A stretch of 64,000 nucleotides of DNA from JAVBMP01 sp031552195 (GCA_031552195.1 JAVBMT010000017.1:139936-203935), one strand, 5' to 3'. Shown: positions 18,857 to 28,132, numbered from the stretch's first letter. A program made the numbers and translations. Notes: a model not told the origin generated them from the sequence alone.

Positions 18857-20038
18857 ATGAAAAAAAACCAAGTTCATAAAGTGGAAAGGGCGCAAACGGC
18901 CCTTTTTCCGCTTTTGGCCCCTTTGGGAAAATTGTATTCCGGCCTGATGCGCATCAGGGCCGGGGCATATTCGCGCGGGGTTATGCCGAGTGCGCCCGCG
19001 CAAGCGCCAAGCATTGCCGTAGGCAATATCGCCTGGGGCGGAACCGGCAAAACCCCTGTGACCGAATGGCTGTTAAACTGGGCCGAAAAACATGGCCTGA
19101 AATGTGCCGTGTTGTCGCGCGGTTATGGAGGCAACCCTGGGGAAAAACCGCTTTGGGTAGGTCCATGCACCCCTTCATCCGAAAGTGGTGACGAACCGCT
19201 TATGCTGGCAATGCGCCACCCTGAAGCGGCGGTGCTGGTCGACCCTTCCAGGCGACGGGCTCTGTCCGCTTTGCGCAAACGCCTGCCGCAGGGCGTAGAT
19301 CTCATCGTTTTTGATGACGCCATGCAGCACCTCGCGGTAAAACGCGATATAAACCTGGTGCTTTTGCGGCCTAAAGACCTGCTTGAGCAATGGGACAAAG
19401 TTCAACCGGCCGGATCGTGGCGCGAAGGGGCGAAAGCCCTTGAGCGGGCCGACGCTTTTTTGCTGCGGGCAGAACCGGAAAGTTTCGCCTTTCTTTCGCC
19501 CGTGGCAGGGGAACGCCTGAAATCCTTCAGCCGGCCCGTGTTCAGTTTCTATATCGCTCCGTCCGGGCTGCGCCGCGTGAAACCGTGCCTTTGCCGGTCT
19601 GCCGGAGATTCCGGGCGTGACTCCTCTGTTTTTCCGGCGCAAAACGAAGTTCTGGCAGCGGGTGAAGATTTGGGCAAACCGGCATGGCGCGAAATTTTCA
19701 GCAAAGGTTATGTCTTATGCAGCGGGGTGGGTTCGCCCGAAGAGGTCGCCGGCAGCGCAACCGCCCTTTTGGAAAGCGCCCCAACGGCTGTATATAGTTT
19801 TCCGGATCATCACGCTTACTCCGCCCATGATTTCGGCAGGCTTAGATCTCATGGGCTGCCGGTAATCTGCACCGATAAAGACGCGGTTAAGCTTGCCGCT
19901 TTCGTTGAGTGCGCCGAAGATTCTTTTTTATATTCCCTTGAAATTGAAGCGCGTTTCGGACCGGCGCTTTTTACCGGTCTTTCATTTCCGGCCTGGCTGG
20001 AGGAACGTTTGCTGGCCGCGCAGGCCTCGCGCGGTTGA
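18857..20038 (+). CDS. lpxK: Tetraacyldisaccharide 4'-kinase
   Basis: 394 residues from the ATG at 18857; the frame stays open upstream, but that stretch overlaps the BI-1 gene and its terminator. LpxK phosphorylates the 4' position of the lipid A disaccharide at the inner membrane. The P-loop is WGGTGKTPV (about residues 61-69), preceded by the family motif SIAVGNIA and followed by LSRGYGG. FDDAMQH carries the acidic pair of the LpxK signature. YSFPDHHAYS and VICTDKDAVKL near the C-terminus are also typical. It proves a lipid A-containing outer membrane. Confidence 0.93.
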   Translation: MKKNQVHKVERAQTALFPLLAPLGKLYSGLMRIRAGAYSRGVMPSAPAQAPSIAVGNIAWGGTGKTPVTEWLLNWAEKHGLKCAVLSRGYGGNPGEKPLWVGPCTPSSESGDEPLMLAMRHPEAAVLVDPSRRRALSALRKRLPQGVDLIVFDDAMQHLAVKRDINLVLLRPKDLLEQWDKVQPAGSWREGAKALERADAFLLRAEPESFAFLSPVAGERLKSFSRPVFSFYIAPSGLRRVKPCLCRSAGDSGRDSSVFPAQNEVLAAGEDLGKPAWREIFSKGYVLCSGVGSPEEVAGSATALLESAPTAVYSFPDHHAYSAHDFGRLRSHGLPVICTDKDAVKLAAFVECAEDSFLYSLEIEARFGPALFTGLSFPAWLEERLLAAQASRG

Positions 20039-20166
20039 ACGCCTGTCCGCGCGAAGTTATTCCCGGCAGAGTGGGGCGGCCTGAAGCGTATTCCGGGCGG
20101 CACTCCGTTCATGTTTTTGCGTCGTTTGAAATACAATTGAAATTTTATGGTTAAATCTCAAACATA

Positions 20167-20679
20167 ATGAAATATCTGGCGATAGACTACGGGGTAAAAC
20201 GGGTTGGAATAGCGGCCAGCGACGCGGGCGGGCTCATGTCTTTCGCTCGCTGTGCCTTGCTGCGTGAAGAAAAGAAAGAATTTTTTTCCATTCTGTCTGA
20301 TTTGCTGGAAGAGGAACAGGCTGACGCCATCGTAATAGGGCTGCCGAAGCATCTTGACGGCACGGAAAGCCTTACCACGCGCCAGGTTATAAATTTTGCG
20401 GACAGCTTGCGCCGGCGCGTTTCCATTCCGCTTTATCTCATGGAGGAATATTTGAGTTCCGCCGAAGCGGAATCCATGCTGAAGGCGGCCGGCTACGGGT
20501 TGGGGCAAAACGCCAGGGCCAAGGGGAATATGCGTAAGGCGGAAAAAGAGCGGGGCCGCATTGACAGTCTCGCCGCGGCCCGCATTTTAGAAAGTTTTTT
20601 GTCTTTGCCGGAAGAAGAAAAGCGTGCCAGAGCCTACGCTCCGCCGGCTAACGAATCCGCGAGGCAGACGGGCGGTTGA
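20167..20679 (+). CDS. ruvX: RuvX/YqgF-type RNase H-fold nuclease
   Basis: 170 residues. The YqgF/RuvX family is an RNase H-like nuclease proposed to act on Holliday junctions and on pre-16S rRNA. The first catalytic Asp is in LAIDYGVKRVGIAASD, the central IVIGLPKHLDGTES is the family signature, and YLMEEYLSSAEAE carries the second acidic site. The C-terminal 20 residues are an extra polar tail. It lies 128 bp after lpxK and ends four bases before the convergent response regulator. Confidence 0.9.
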   Translation: MKYLAIDYGVKRVGIAASDAGGLMSFARCALLREEKKEFFSILSDLLEEEQADAIVIGLPKHLDGTESLTTRQVINFADSLRRRVSIPLYLMEEYLSSAEAESMLKAAGYGLGQNARAKGNMRKAEKERGRIDSLAAARILESFLSLPEEEKRARAYAPPANESARQTGG

Positions 20680-20682
20680 CGT

Positions 20683-21069
20683 TCAGGCCTGTTTTCTCGG
20701 CGCTTCGGGTTTTAACAGGGCCAGCTTGACCTTTTCTTTCAGTTCGCTTGAATCTACCGATTTTACAACGTAATAGTCAGCGGCGATAGATTTCAGATCA
20801 TGCTGGAAGCTATCGTAAGCCGTGCTGAGAATGACCGGAAGCTCGGAATATTTCGTGCGTATGGTCTGCAAAAGGTCAAGTCCGGAAATTTTAGGCCCTA
20901 TTTTGATGTCCAGCACCACAACTTCCGGTTTTTCCCTTTCGACAAGTTCAAGAATTGGTTCCTGCCCGTCCGACACCGCTACGGTATACCCTTCAGCCGT
21001 CAGCTCTTCCTGATAAAGCATGCGTATATGCTTTTCATCGTCCACAACAAGAATTTTTTTTCCGCTCAT
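20683..21069 (-). CDS. Stand-alone response regulator receiver (CheY-like)
   Basis: About 128 residues from the ATG at 21069, with AAGGCAGG upstream; an in-frame ATG at 21087 lies over that site. It is a single receiver domain with no output domain: acidic pair D10/D11 (VVDDEKHIRMLY), phosphoacceptor D54 (VVLDIKIGP), switch T83 and K103. YEELPVI-type and YYVVKS elements are regular. It probably relays phosphate to a partner protein. No kinase is adjacent; the hybrid kinase at 36-38 kb is the only one in the window. Target unknown. Confidence 0.88.
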   Translation of the reverse strand: MSGKKILVVDDEKHIRMLYQEELTAEGYTVAVSDGQEPILELVEREKPEVVVLDIKIGPKISGLDLLQTIRTKYSELPVILSTAYDSFQHDLKSIAADYYVVKSVDSSELKEKVKLALLKPEAPRKQA

Positions 21070-21167
21070 AATAATACCTGCCTTCATGCCTTAAGGGGTT
21101 TGTCTTATTTTATATCCGCGCCCCCGTTTAAATGCAAGGCTTATTTGCCGGCCGGCAGACGCCATGT

Positions 21168-22475
21168 TTAAAAACCATACTCGGACACAAGACGTTCTAT
21201 GCGAAGGCGGGAACGTTGCAGCCTTGCGCCAAGCTCCGCCCGGTAATTTTCCAGGTCGATTCCACGCCGGGCTATGCCGTTTTCCATGGCGCTGCGCGCA
21301 ACTTCCGGGGCAACGCGCTCGATAAGACGCAAGTCAAAGGCCTTCGGAATAATGTAGTCCGGCCCGTAATCAAGGGTTTTCAGGCCGTAAGCCGCGCAAA
21401 CATAGTCCGGGGCGGGGCCTCGGGCGAGCATGGCTATGGCTTTGGCCGCCGCCAGCTTCATTTCCTCGGTTATCGAACGCGCCCTCACGTCCAAAGCGCC
21501 GCGGAAAATAAAGGGGAAACCCAAAACGTTGTTTATCTGGTTGGGGAAGTCGGAACGCCCGGTAGCCATAATACAGTCAGGGCGCGCGGTCTTGGCCTCG
21601 GCACTGGAAATTTCCGGCGTCGGGTTGGCGCAGGCGAAAATAAGCGGCGTAGCAGCCATATTTTTGATCATTTCGCCGTTAAGAGCTCCGGCTACGGACA
21701 GGCCCAGAAAGCAATCCGCCCCGCGCAGGGCTTCCGCAAGCGAAGAAAAAGCTTTTTTTCCGGCAAATTCGCTTTTTTCCGGTGTAAGGTCGGCGCGGCC
21801 GGAGTGCACATGCCCTTTGGAGTCGAACATGGCGATGTTTTCCGGACTGATGCCGAGGGTTTTGTAAAAACGCCCGCAAGCCACGGCGGCCGCTCCGGCT
21901 CCGTTTATGACCACGCGCAGGTTTTCCGCTTTTTTGCCGGTTATATCCAGGGCATTGATCAGGCCGGCGGCGGATATTATCGCCGTTCCATGCTGGTCGT
22001 CATGGAACACCGGGATATTCATTTCTTTTTTCAGGCGCTCTTCAATGTAAAAACATTCCGGGGCCTTGACGTCTTCAAGGTTGATGCCGCCGAAGGTCGG
22101 TTCGAGGGCTTTGACTATTTCGCAAAACTGGTCTTTGTCCGTCACGTTCAGGTTGATGTCGTAGCAGTCGATATCGGCGTATACCTTGAAAAGCACCCCT
22201 TTGCCTTCCATAACAGGCTTGCCTGCTTCCGGGCCTATGTTCCCCAGGCCGAGCACCGCCGTTCCATTTGACACGACCGCGACCAGGTTGCCGCGCCCTG
22301 TGTATTCGTATGAAGCTTCAGGGTCGTCTTTTATAGCCAGGCAGGCTTCAGCCACACCGGGGCTGTAGGCCAGCGAAAGGTCTTTCTGGTTCCGGCAGGG
22401 TTTTACCGGCATGACCTCAAGTTTTCCCGGTCTAACGGCTTTATGGTAATCAAGGGCTTCCTGCTTGGTGAACAT
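21168..22475 (-). CDS. NAD(P)-dependent malic enzyme, short form without PTA domain
   Basis: 435 residues, matching single-domain bacterial malic enzymes and lacking the phosphotransacetylase-like C-terminal domain of long MaeB. The catalytic Tyr/Lys region is SLAYSPGVAEACLAI; HDDQHGTAIISAAGL holds the metal-binding Asp pair; VVINGAGAAAVACGRF is the dinucleotide fold. It decarboxylates malate to pyruvate. It lies 180 bp downstream of the two fumarase genes on the same strand, so fumarate to malate to pyruvate is encoded as one block. Confidence 0.93.
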   Translation of the reverse strand: MFTKQEALDYHKAVRPGKLEVMPVKPCRNQKDLSLAYSPGVAEACLAIKDDPEASYEYTGRGNLVAVVSNGTAVLGLGNIGPEAGKPVMEGKGVLFKVYADIDCYDINLNVTDKDQFCEIVKALEPTFGGINLEDVKAPECFYIEERLKKEMNIPVFHDDQHGTAIISAAGLINALDITGKKAENLRVVINGAGAAAVACGRFYKTLGISPENIAMFDSKGHVHSGRADLTPEKSEFAGKKAFSSLAEALRGADCFLGLSVAGALNGEMIKNMAATPLIFACANPTPEISSAEAKTARPDCIMATGRSDFPNQINNVLGFPFIFRGALDVRARSITEEMKLAAAKAIAMLARGPAPDYVCAAYGLKTLDYGPDYIIPKAFDLRLIERVAPEVARSAMENGIARRGIDLENYRAELGARLQRSRLRIERLVSEYGF

Positions 22476-22655
22476 ATGGTTTTTCTCCGTACTAGAACAT
22501 ATTCGTTATAATTGTTTAATCCGTAAAGGGCCCCGGCTTTTGCCGGTGCTAGCGCACGCCCGCAAGCGAGCAGCGCGGCGTGCCTTGAGAGTTTTTTCGC
22601 TTTGAGATGCGGGTTGCGATAGGGTTGTCCTTGCTGCGGCGGAGCGCACTGAATT

Positions 22656-23204
22656 TTAAAGCTTTTCCGTTTCCGCGTACAAGTTGTTTCCAAAGCTGTC
22701 GGCTATGACTACAAGCGGAAAATTTTTCGCCACAAGTTTGTAAATCGCTTCCGGGCCAAGCTCGGGAAAGGCCAGAAGTTCAGCCTTTTCAATATGCAGC
22801 GACAAAAGGGCCCCGGCCCCGCCGGTAGCTCCGAAATATACCGCGCCGTAATCTTGCAGGGCTTGCAAAACCTCAGGAGAGCGCTTGCCCTTGCCTATGC
22901 TTGCCCTTACGCCCAAGGCGTGCAGGCGGGGGGCGTAAGCGTCCATGCGCCCGCTGGTGGTCGGCCCGGCCGACCCTATCGGGCGGCTGCCGTCAACCGG
23001 GGGCGGAGTCGGGCCTACATAATAGATTACCGCGCCTTCCGGATTGAAGGGCAGTTCACGCCCTTGGGCCAGCAGTTCGACCATACGTTTGTGGGCGGAG
23101 TCGCGGGCGGTGAAGATCACTCCGTTCAGCAGCACGGCGTCTCCCGCCCTGAGCATGCGTATGTCTTCCTTCCGCAGCGGGGTGGTCAGTTCATGCTTCG
23201 GCAT
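22656..23204 (-). CDS. Class I fumarate hydratase, beta subunit
   Basis: 182 residues from the ATG at 23204; the frame extends upstream inside the alpha gene, so that extension is not used. The beta subunit of two-component class I fumarases (FumA/FumB C-terminal domain) carries TTPLRKEDIRML, GDAVLLNG, the substrate loop IGSAGPTTSGRMD and IGKG, and the GAVYFGATGGAGALL stretch. It closes over the [4Fe-4S] cluster held by the alpha subunit. The start overlaps the alpha stop by one base (TGATG), so the subunits are made in coupled fashion. Confidence 0.92.
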   Translation of the reverse strand: MPKHELTTPLRKEDIRMLRAGDAVLLNGVIFTARDSAHKRMVELLAQGRELPFNPEGAVIYYVGPTPPPVDGSRPIGSAGPTTSGRMDAYAPRLHALGVRASIGKGKRSPEVLQALQDYGAVYFGATGGAGALLSLHIEKAELLAFPELGPEAIYKLVAKNFPLVVIADSFGNNLYAETEKL

Positions 23205-24043
23205 CAGAGAACAACCTCCATATGGCGTGAGGAATGGCACTGTATGTTCACAGCCAGAGGCAGGGAGGCGATATGGCAGGGGGATGAGGCGATGCGCACC
23301 CCGAGGCAGGAGGTTGAACCGCCCAGCCCCATGGGGCCTATATTCAGGCTGTTGATAGCCGAAAGCAGCTCTTTTTCTTTTCGCGCCAGGCCTTCATCGG
23401 AGTTTTTTTCGTCAAGGGGGCGGAGCAGGGCTTTTTTAGCCAGCAGCGGGGCCAGGTCAAAACTTCCGCCCAAGCCCACGCCGACTATAACCGGAGGGCA
23501 GGGGTTCGGCCCGGCCAACAGCACCGTTTCCAGAATAAAGTCCTGTGCCGCTTTCCAGCCGCCAGACGGCGTGAGCATGGCCAGGCGGGACATATTTTCG
23601 CTGCCCCCTCCCTTGGCCAAAAAAGAAATATGCAGACTGTTTCCCGGAACCATGCGCATGTGTATGGCGGCTGGGGTGTTGTCTCCGCTGTTTTCGCGGC
23701 CCAACGGCGAACAGACTGATTTGCGCAGCCTGCCTTCGCTGTAACCTCGGCGAACGCCTTCTTCCAGGGCTTCATTAAGGGTTTGGCCGTTTATGTGGAG
23801 GTCTTGCCCAAGCTCGACGAAAAATACCGCCATGCCGGTATCCTGGCACAGCGGCAGGGAATATTCCGCCGCAATGCCGGCATTTTCTTCAAGCTGTCGA
23901 AGAAGTTCACGCCCGGTGGGGGAATTTTCTTCCCGGCGGGCCAGGGTTATGGCCTGTAAAACGTCCGGGGGCAAATGCAGGTTGGCCTCAACGCATAAAC
24001 GGGCGACGGCCTCTGTTATAACGGATGAATCAAGTTCGCGCAT
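23204..24043 (-). CDS. Class I fumarate hydratase, alpha subunit
   Basis: 279 residues from the ATG at 24043; an in-frame TTG at 24079 would add 12 residues but is unlikely. Cluster cysteines are visible in LPLCQDTGMAVFF, GPNPCPPVIVGVG and GGSTSCLGVRI, the spacing of oxygen-sensitive class I fumarases and L-tartrate dehydratases. KGGGSENMSRLAML is the substrate-binding segment. L-tartrate dehydratase cannot be fully excluded, but the malic enzyme downstream supports fumarase. An oxygen-labile [4Fe-4S] fumarase fits an anaerobe. Confidence 0.91.
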   Translation of the reverse strand: MRELDSSVITEAVARLCVEANLHLPPDVLQAITLARREENSPTGRELLRQLEENAGIAAEYSLPLCQDTGMAVFFVELGQDLHINGQTLNEALEEGVRRGYSEGRLRKSVCSPLGRENSGDNTPAAIHMRMVPGNSLHISFLAKGGGSENMSRLAMLTPSGGWKAAQDFILETVLLAGPNPCPPVIVGVGLGGSFDLAPLLAKKALLRPLDEKNSDEGLARKEKELLSAINSLNIGPMGLGGSTSCLGVRIASSPCHIASLPLAVNIQCHSSRHMEVVL

Positions 24044-24123
24044 GGTTTTCAGCTTACTCCTTGCGGCCAGGCCTGACAAGGGGCTGGCGGGCGAAGGGGG
24101 GCTGAATCCGGTTCAAAACCGCT

Positions 24124-24927
24124 TTATATTTTGAAGTCGACGGTTCCGCTGCTTTTCGCGGACAGCGGTGCTGAAAGCAAAGATGAAAAATTGCCCAGGC
24201 CGGAAAGGCCGTTTTGTTCTTCCAGTTTTTTCAAGGCTTCGTCAGCCATGGTCAGGCCTTTTTTGACGTTCTGGAAATCTCCGGCCTCCAGGCTTTCCCG
24301 TAATTGGTCTATAATGCTTGTAATTTCAGCCGAAGCGCTTTCCCCGTATTTTTCCGCCAGCTTCACGGCGGTGTTTCCCAGAGAGGCTTGCAAATTCTCC
24401 GCCGTTTGCGGGGTTATGGCAATAAAACGCTCGTTCAGGCCGTTATCGAAAAATTCGTTGATTGCGCTGTTCAGGCCGCCGTCGTTCAATTCGGCCATAA
24501 AGGCGTCCCCTTCGGCTATGCCGAAGTTGCGGTCCAGGAATTTTATGCCTTCCAGCAGGGCGTTACCCAGGCTTTCTTCAGTAACCTCGCCGTCTCCCAG
24601 GCTTTGATGAACAAGGCCCATCACGGCGGTTCCGGCCTGTTCGCCGTGGCGTTCCTTGATATACTGAATAGCCGAACTAAGGCCGTTCGCCAGGGCGTCT
24701 AGTTTTTCTTCACTGATTTCGGGCTGTTGAGGCGCCGTTTCGTCGGTTGAAGAAGCGTTGCGCTGCGCGCCCTCAAGCTGGTTTTTGGCGCGCAAAGCCA
24801 GGTTTTCGCCGAAGGCCTGGCTGGCCTTGTTAGAACCATCTTCGCCTACGGATAGATTCAGCCCTGCGCCGCGCATCTCTTGCCGGTTTCCGAATCCGCT
24901 TATTCCAATTGGGGTTATGCCGTTCAT
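24124..24927 (-). CDS. Uncharacterised helical protein, possibly flagellar or export associated
   Basis: 267 residues; I do not recognise the family. There is no signal peptide or membrane segment. Residues 1-70 are Gly/Asn/Gln-rich and look disordered (GISGFGNRQEMRGAGLNLS). The rest is acidic and helical, with two similar-looking stretches around residues 75-150 and 160-245. This layout, a disordered head before a helical body, is often seen in exported or flagellum-related proteins of this group, but that is only an impression. It lies 80 bp downstream of the fumarase start on the opposite side of a 246-bp AT-rich promoter region shared with the sulfatase-fold gene. Confidence 0.7.
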   Translation of the reverse strand: MNGITPIGISGFGNRQEMRGAGLNLSVGEDGSNKASQAFGENLALRAKNQLEGAQRNASSTDETAPQQPEISEEKLDALANGLSSAIQYIKERHGEQAGTAVMGLVHQSLGDGEVTEESLGNALLEGIKFLDRNFGIAEGDAFMAELNDGGLNSAINEFFDNGLNERFIAITPQTAENLQASLGNTAVKLAEKYGESASAEITSIIDQLRESLEAGDFQNVKKGLTMADEALKKLEEQNGLSGLGNFSSLLSAPLSAKSSGTVDFKI

Positions 24928-25173
24928 GTCATTCGCTCCTGCTGTCTCTTATCGTCAGAATAAAATGTTATCTTTATGCCGCGTAATGGTTGCCATTCAA
25001 AAACCGTTCCAATTTTTTTCTGAGGAAAAGAAAAAAATTTCACAAAATGACGCGAAATAGACATTTTTTTATCCTTTGCCGGGCCATAGCACTAGAAACG
25101 AAGCTATGACGTTTCAGGAAACAGATGAATATGCCGGCTGCCTGTGTCAGCCTCATTATCAAGCGGAGGAACC

Positions 25174-26688
25174 ATGAACGAGAAAAAGATCGCTAAAAAC
25201 GCAGTGTTTATCATGTTGGATACTTTGCCTTTCAATTATCTGGGCTGTTACGGAAATGAAGTCGTCAAAACCCCGAACCTTGACCGCCTGGCCCGTAATT
25301 CCACCCTTTTTGAAAACGCTTACAGCGAAGGGCTGCCCACGGTGCCGGTGCGCCGCTGCCTGATGACGGGCCGTTTCACGTTGCCTTACGGCGGCTGGCA
25401 GGCCCTCACGCACGACGATACCACCCTGGCGGACGTGCTTTGGGGCCGTAAATGGCAAACCGCGCTGATTTACGACACCCCCCCCATGCGTCTGCCCAAG
25501 TTCGGGTATTCGCGCGGCTTTGACTACGTTCAGTTCCTGCCCGGGCATGAACTTGACCACACCACCTTCGGCGACGTGCCGCTTGACCCGACCTGGAGCG
25601 CCGACCAGTTCACCTCTCCCACCATGGTGTATAACGAGAAAGGAGAACTGATAGACGAAGACAGCAAGGCCCTGCTGACGGAGCTTGACCTGTTCCTGCG
25701 CCAGTTCCAGAAACGCCGCACTGACGCCGACAGCTATGTGGCCAAAGTGACTTCGGCCGCAAGACGCTGGATTAGCGACGTGCGCGACAAGCAGCGCCCA
25801 TTCGTGCTCTGGGTGGATTCTTTCGATCCGCATGAGCCGTGGGATCCGCCTTCGGTCTGGGCCGGCGAACCCTGCCCCTACGATCCTGATTACAAGGGCA
25901 ACCCCATCGTGCTTACCCCCTGGACTCCCCTTGAAGGGCGTATAAGCGAACGCGAAGCCGAACATGTGCGCGCCCTGTGCATGGAAAAAATCACCATGGT
26001 TGACAAATGGGTGGGCAAGCTGATTGAAACCCTGGAAAAAGAGGGTCTTATGGATGAAACCCTCATCGTGGTCACATCCGACCACGGGCAGCCCATGGGC
26101 AACGGCGAACACGGCCACGGCATAATGCGCAAGTGCCGCCCCTGGCCTTACGAGGAACTGGTGCACGTTCCGCTTATCATCCATATGCCAGGCGTGAAGC
26201 CCGGCCAGCGCATTCCGGCTTTTGTGCAGAACGCCGACATCATGCCGACCATATTGGACGCCATAGGCCTTCTGGGCACCACGGAAAACCCGGATTCCGG
26301 ACACGGGTTCCCGGTGTACGACTGGTCGGACATGCACGGGGAAAGCCTGCTGCCCCTGATGCGTGGTGAAAAAGATAGCATCCGCGACCATGCCATAACC
26401 GGCTACTTCGGCAAATCGTGGTCTATAATAACGGAAGATTACAGCTATATTCACTGGATAGCCAACGATTTCAAAGATTCTTTCATTCTGGCCGGAGAAC
26501 TTAACAACAGTGAAGAAATGTGGAGCTGCACCGCCGGAGCCAAGGTGATCGTGCCGAGTTCGGATGAGATGTACGACCGCAAAAAAGATCCTTTCCAGCT
26601 TGATAACATTATCAAGAGTAACCCGGAAAAGGCCGAGGAACTGCTGCAAACGCTGAAGCTTCGCATTGGCGAGCTGCGGGCTTCATAA
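25174..26688 (+). CDS. Sulfatase/alkaline-phosphatase superfamily hydrolase with Thr at the nucleophile position
   Basis: 504 residues from the ATG at 25174, with GGAGGA upstream. The metal-binding start is IMLDTLPFNYLGCYG and the second metal site is VVTSDHGQPMG. The place where sulfatases have C/S-x-P-x-R, the residue matured to formylglycine, reads T56-V-P-V-R60. A Thr cannot become formylglycine, so the enzyme is better viewed as a phosphodiesterase/phosphatase-like member, or a sulfatase with altered chemistry. There is no signal peptide, so it is probably cytoplasmic. A GC-rich hairpin follows 43 bp downstream. Substrate unknown. Confidence 0.85.
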   Translation: MNEKKIAKNAVFIMLDTLPFNYLGCYGNEVVKTPNLDRLARNSTLFENAYSEGLPTVPVRRCLMTGRFTLPYGGWQALTHDDTTLADVLWGRKWQTALIYDTPPMRLPKFGYSRGFDYVQFLPGHELDHTTFGDVPLDPTWSADQFTSPTMVYNEKGELIDEDSKALLTELDLFLRQFQKRRTDADSYVAKVTSAARRWISDVRDKQRPFVLWVDSFDPHEPWDPPSVWAGEPCPYDPDYKGNPIVLTPWTPLEGRISEREAEHVRALCMEKITMVDKWVGKLIETLEKEGLMDETLIVVTSDHGQPMGNGEHGHGIMRKCRPWPYEELVHVPLIIHMPGVKPGQRIPAFVQNADIMPTILDAIGLLGTTENPDSGHGFPVYDWSDMHGESLLPLMRGEKDSIRDHAITGYFGKSWSIITEDYSYIHWIANDFKDSFILAGELNNSEEMWSCTAGAKVIVPSSDEMYDRKKDPFQLDNIIKSNPEKAEELLQTLKLRIGELRAS

Positions 26689-26730
26689 AAAGATAAGCCT
26701 GGCTTTTTCAAACTTCGGGCTTATATTCAG

Positions 26731-26763
26731 GGCGGGTCGGCGCGGAGCGCCGGCCCGCCTTTC
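26731..26763 (+). terminator. Probable terminator of the sulfatase-fold gene
   Basis: GGCGGG-T-CGGCGC pairs with GCGCCG-G-CCCGCC around a three-base loop, followed by a short TTT. The T run is weak, but the stem is very GC-rich and the position, 43 bp after the stop, is right. Confidence 0.55.
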
Positions 26764-26909
26764 GAGATTTGAAGCCGGTAATCTTGCGCGGCGCTTTGCG
26801 TTTGAAATGCCATGGGGTTTGCGCGAAAACGCCGCTAAAGGCCTTGCTCCTTGCCGCAGGTTGAGTTTTTGATTCAAATCTGGAATAAAGATGAAAGAGC
26901 GGAGAAGGA

Positions 26910-27206
26910 ATGAATAAAGAATACGCGCCGAAAATTCGCGTTATCAGCGTCGACCACGGCCGCACAGTCCTCGCGGCGGAGCGTTTGCGCCACGCCCTTG
27001 ACCGGCACGGCTTTCGCCAATATCCGGTTTTGAGCGTGTTTTGCCATCTTGAAGCGGGGCGTTGCGGCGTTGCCTCCGGTTCCGTCGCCGTTGAGGTTGA
27101 TGGCGGCCTGATATGGAACGGGCCTGAGTTGAGCGAAAACCTGGCCGAACAATTTTGCCGGGGTCTGGAAATCTACCTTTTGAAAAAAAATGCGGCCCCG
27201 GCTTGA
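26910..27206 (+). CDS. Small uncharacterised protein
   Basis: 98 residues with a good ribosome site (GGAGAAGGA) before the ATG. The sequence alternates predicted strands and helices (IRVISVDHGRTVLAAERLRH, then YPVLSVFCHLEAGRCG), a compact alpha/beta pattern that might be a small thioredoxin-like or ferredoxin-like fold. Two cysteines are present (FCHLEAGRCG), nine residues apart. Function not recognised. It stands 132 bp before the ferredoxin-nitroreductase gene and in the same direction. Confidence 0.6.
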   Translation: MNKEYAPKIRVISVDHGRTVLAAERLRHALDRHGFRQYPVLSVFCHLEAGRCGVASGSVAVEVDGGLIWNGPELSENLAEQFCRGLEIYLLKKNAAPA

Positions 27207-27337
27207 TCGGAGGGGCAAAATCGTGGATTTTTGCGGAAACGGTGCTATAACTATTATTGACTGACGGAGCGCTCGGGAACGCATGGTGTTTTGTTGAAGC
27301 AATCAAGGCAAGAAAGTGAACTGCCTCAGGAGGTTTT

Positions 27338-28132
27338 ATGCCCAATTTCAATCTGGACCGTTCCTTATGCTCTAAGGACGGCATTTGCAAGAAAGTTTGC
27401 CCGGTTAATATAATACGGCTTGATAGCGAAGGGTGGCCGTATTTTGCGGAAGGCGGCGAAGGGCGATGTATTTCTTGCGGGCAATGCATGGCGTTTTGCC
27501 CTCATGCGGCCTGCCATATTGACGGAATGCCCCTGGCGGAAGGCCGTCGCGTCAACCGCAAGCTTCTTCCTTCGCCGGAAGCGGTGAAAGAACTGATGCA
27601 GAGCCGCCGTTCGACGCGCCAGTTTTCCAAAATCCCTATTCCCGCCGAAAAGGTTGAGGAAATCATGGAGGCCGTGCGTTTCGCCCCGACCGCCAAAAAT
27701 ACCCAGAGCATCCGCTGGGTGGCTGTCAGTTCGCCTGAAGCGCTGAAACCGCTTGGCGATATCATGGCTGACCTGATGGCGAGCGGAGAAGGCGAATTCG
27801 CGGCCCTTGCCGCTGCCTGGCGGCGCGGGCTTGATCCTTTTTTCCGGGGAGCTCCCAATCTCATTATGGCCGTAGTACCCAAAGACTGGCCGTGGGCCTT
27901 TTCCGACGGGGCCATCGCCTTGACTTACTTCGAGCTTATGGCCCATGCGCACGGCATAGGCTGCTGCTGGGGCGGCTATTTCACAAGCGTGGCGCATTCC
28001 TCACAGGCCATGCGGCTTGCCCTTGGCCTGGCGGAAAACGAAACAGTGGCCGGCGCCCAGATGTTCGGATACCCGTCAATAAAGGCCACTTCCATTCCGC
28101 CGCGCAAGCCGCTTCGGCTTAGCTGGATATAA
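27338..28132 (+). CDS. Ferredoxin-nitroreductase fusion (4Fe-4S plus FMN domain)
   Basis: 264 residues. Residues 1-65 are a two-cluster ferredoxin domain: CSKDGICKKVCP and CISCGQCMAFCPHAAC. The rest is a nitroreductase-family FMN domain opening with SRRSTRQFSKIPI (FMN phosphate site) and RFAPTAKNTQSIRW, and ending in IGCCWGGYF and MFGYPSI. Such fusions pass electrons from ferredoxin to flavin in anaerobes; the natural acceptor is usually unknown. AGGAGG precedes the ATG. A terminator lies 165 bp downstream. A second, ferredoxin-less nitroreductase lies 2 kb away on the other strand. Confidence 0.9.
   Translation: MPNFNLDRSLCSKDGICKKVCPVNIIRLDSEGWPYFAEGGEGRCISCGQCMAFCPHAACHIDGMPLAEGRRVNRKLLPSPEAVKELMQSRRSTRQFSKIPIPAEKVEEIMEAVRFAPTAKNTQSIRWVAVSSPEALKPLGDIMADLMASGEGEFAALAAAWRRGLDPFFRGAPNLIMAVVPKDWPWAFSDGAIALTYFELMAHAHGIGCCWGGYFTSVAHSSQAMRLALGLAENETVAGAQMFGYPSIKATSIPPRKPLRLSWI

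Noticed and set aside
25159..26649. A nearly 500-codon open frame antisense to the sulfatase-fold gene
   Set aside because: It is a composition shadow of a GC-rich coding strand: no ribosome site, no family motif, and the sense frame has clear metal-site motifs.
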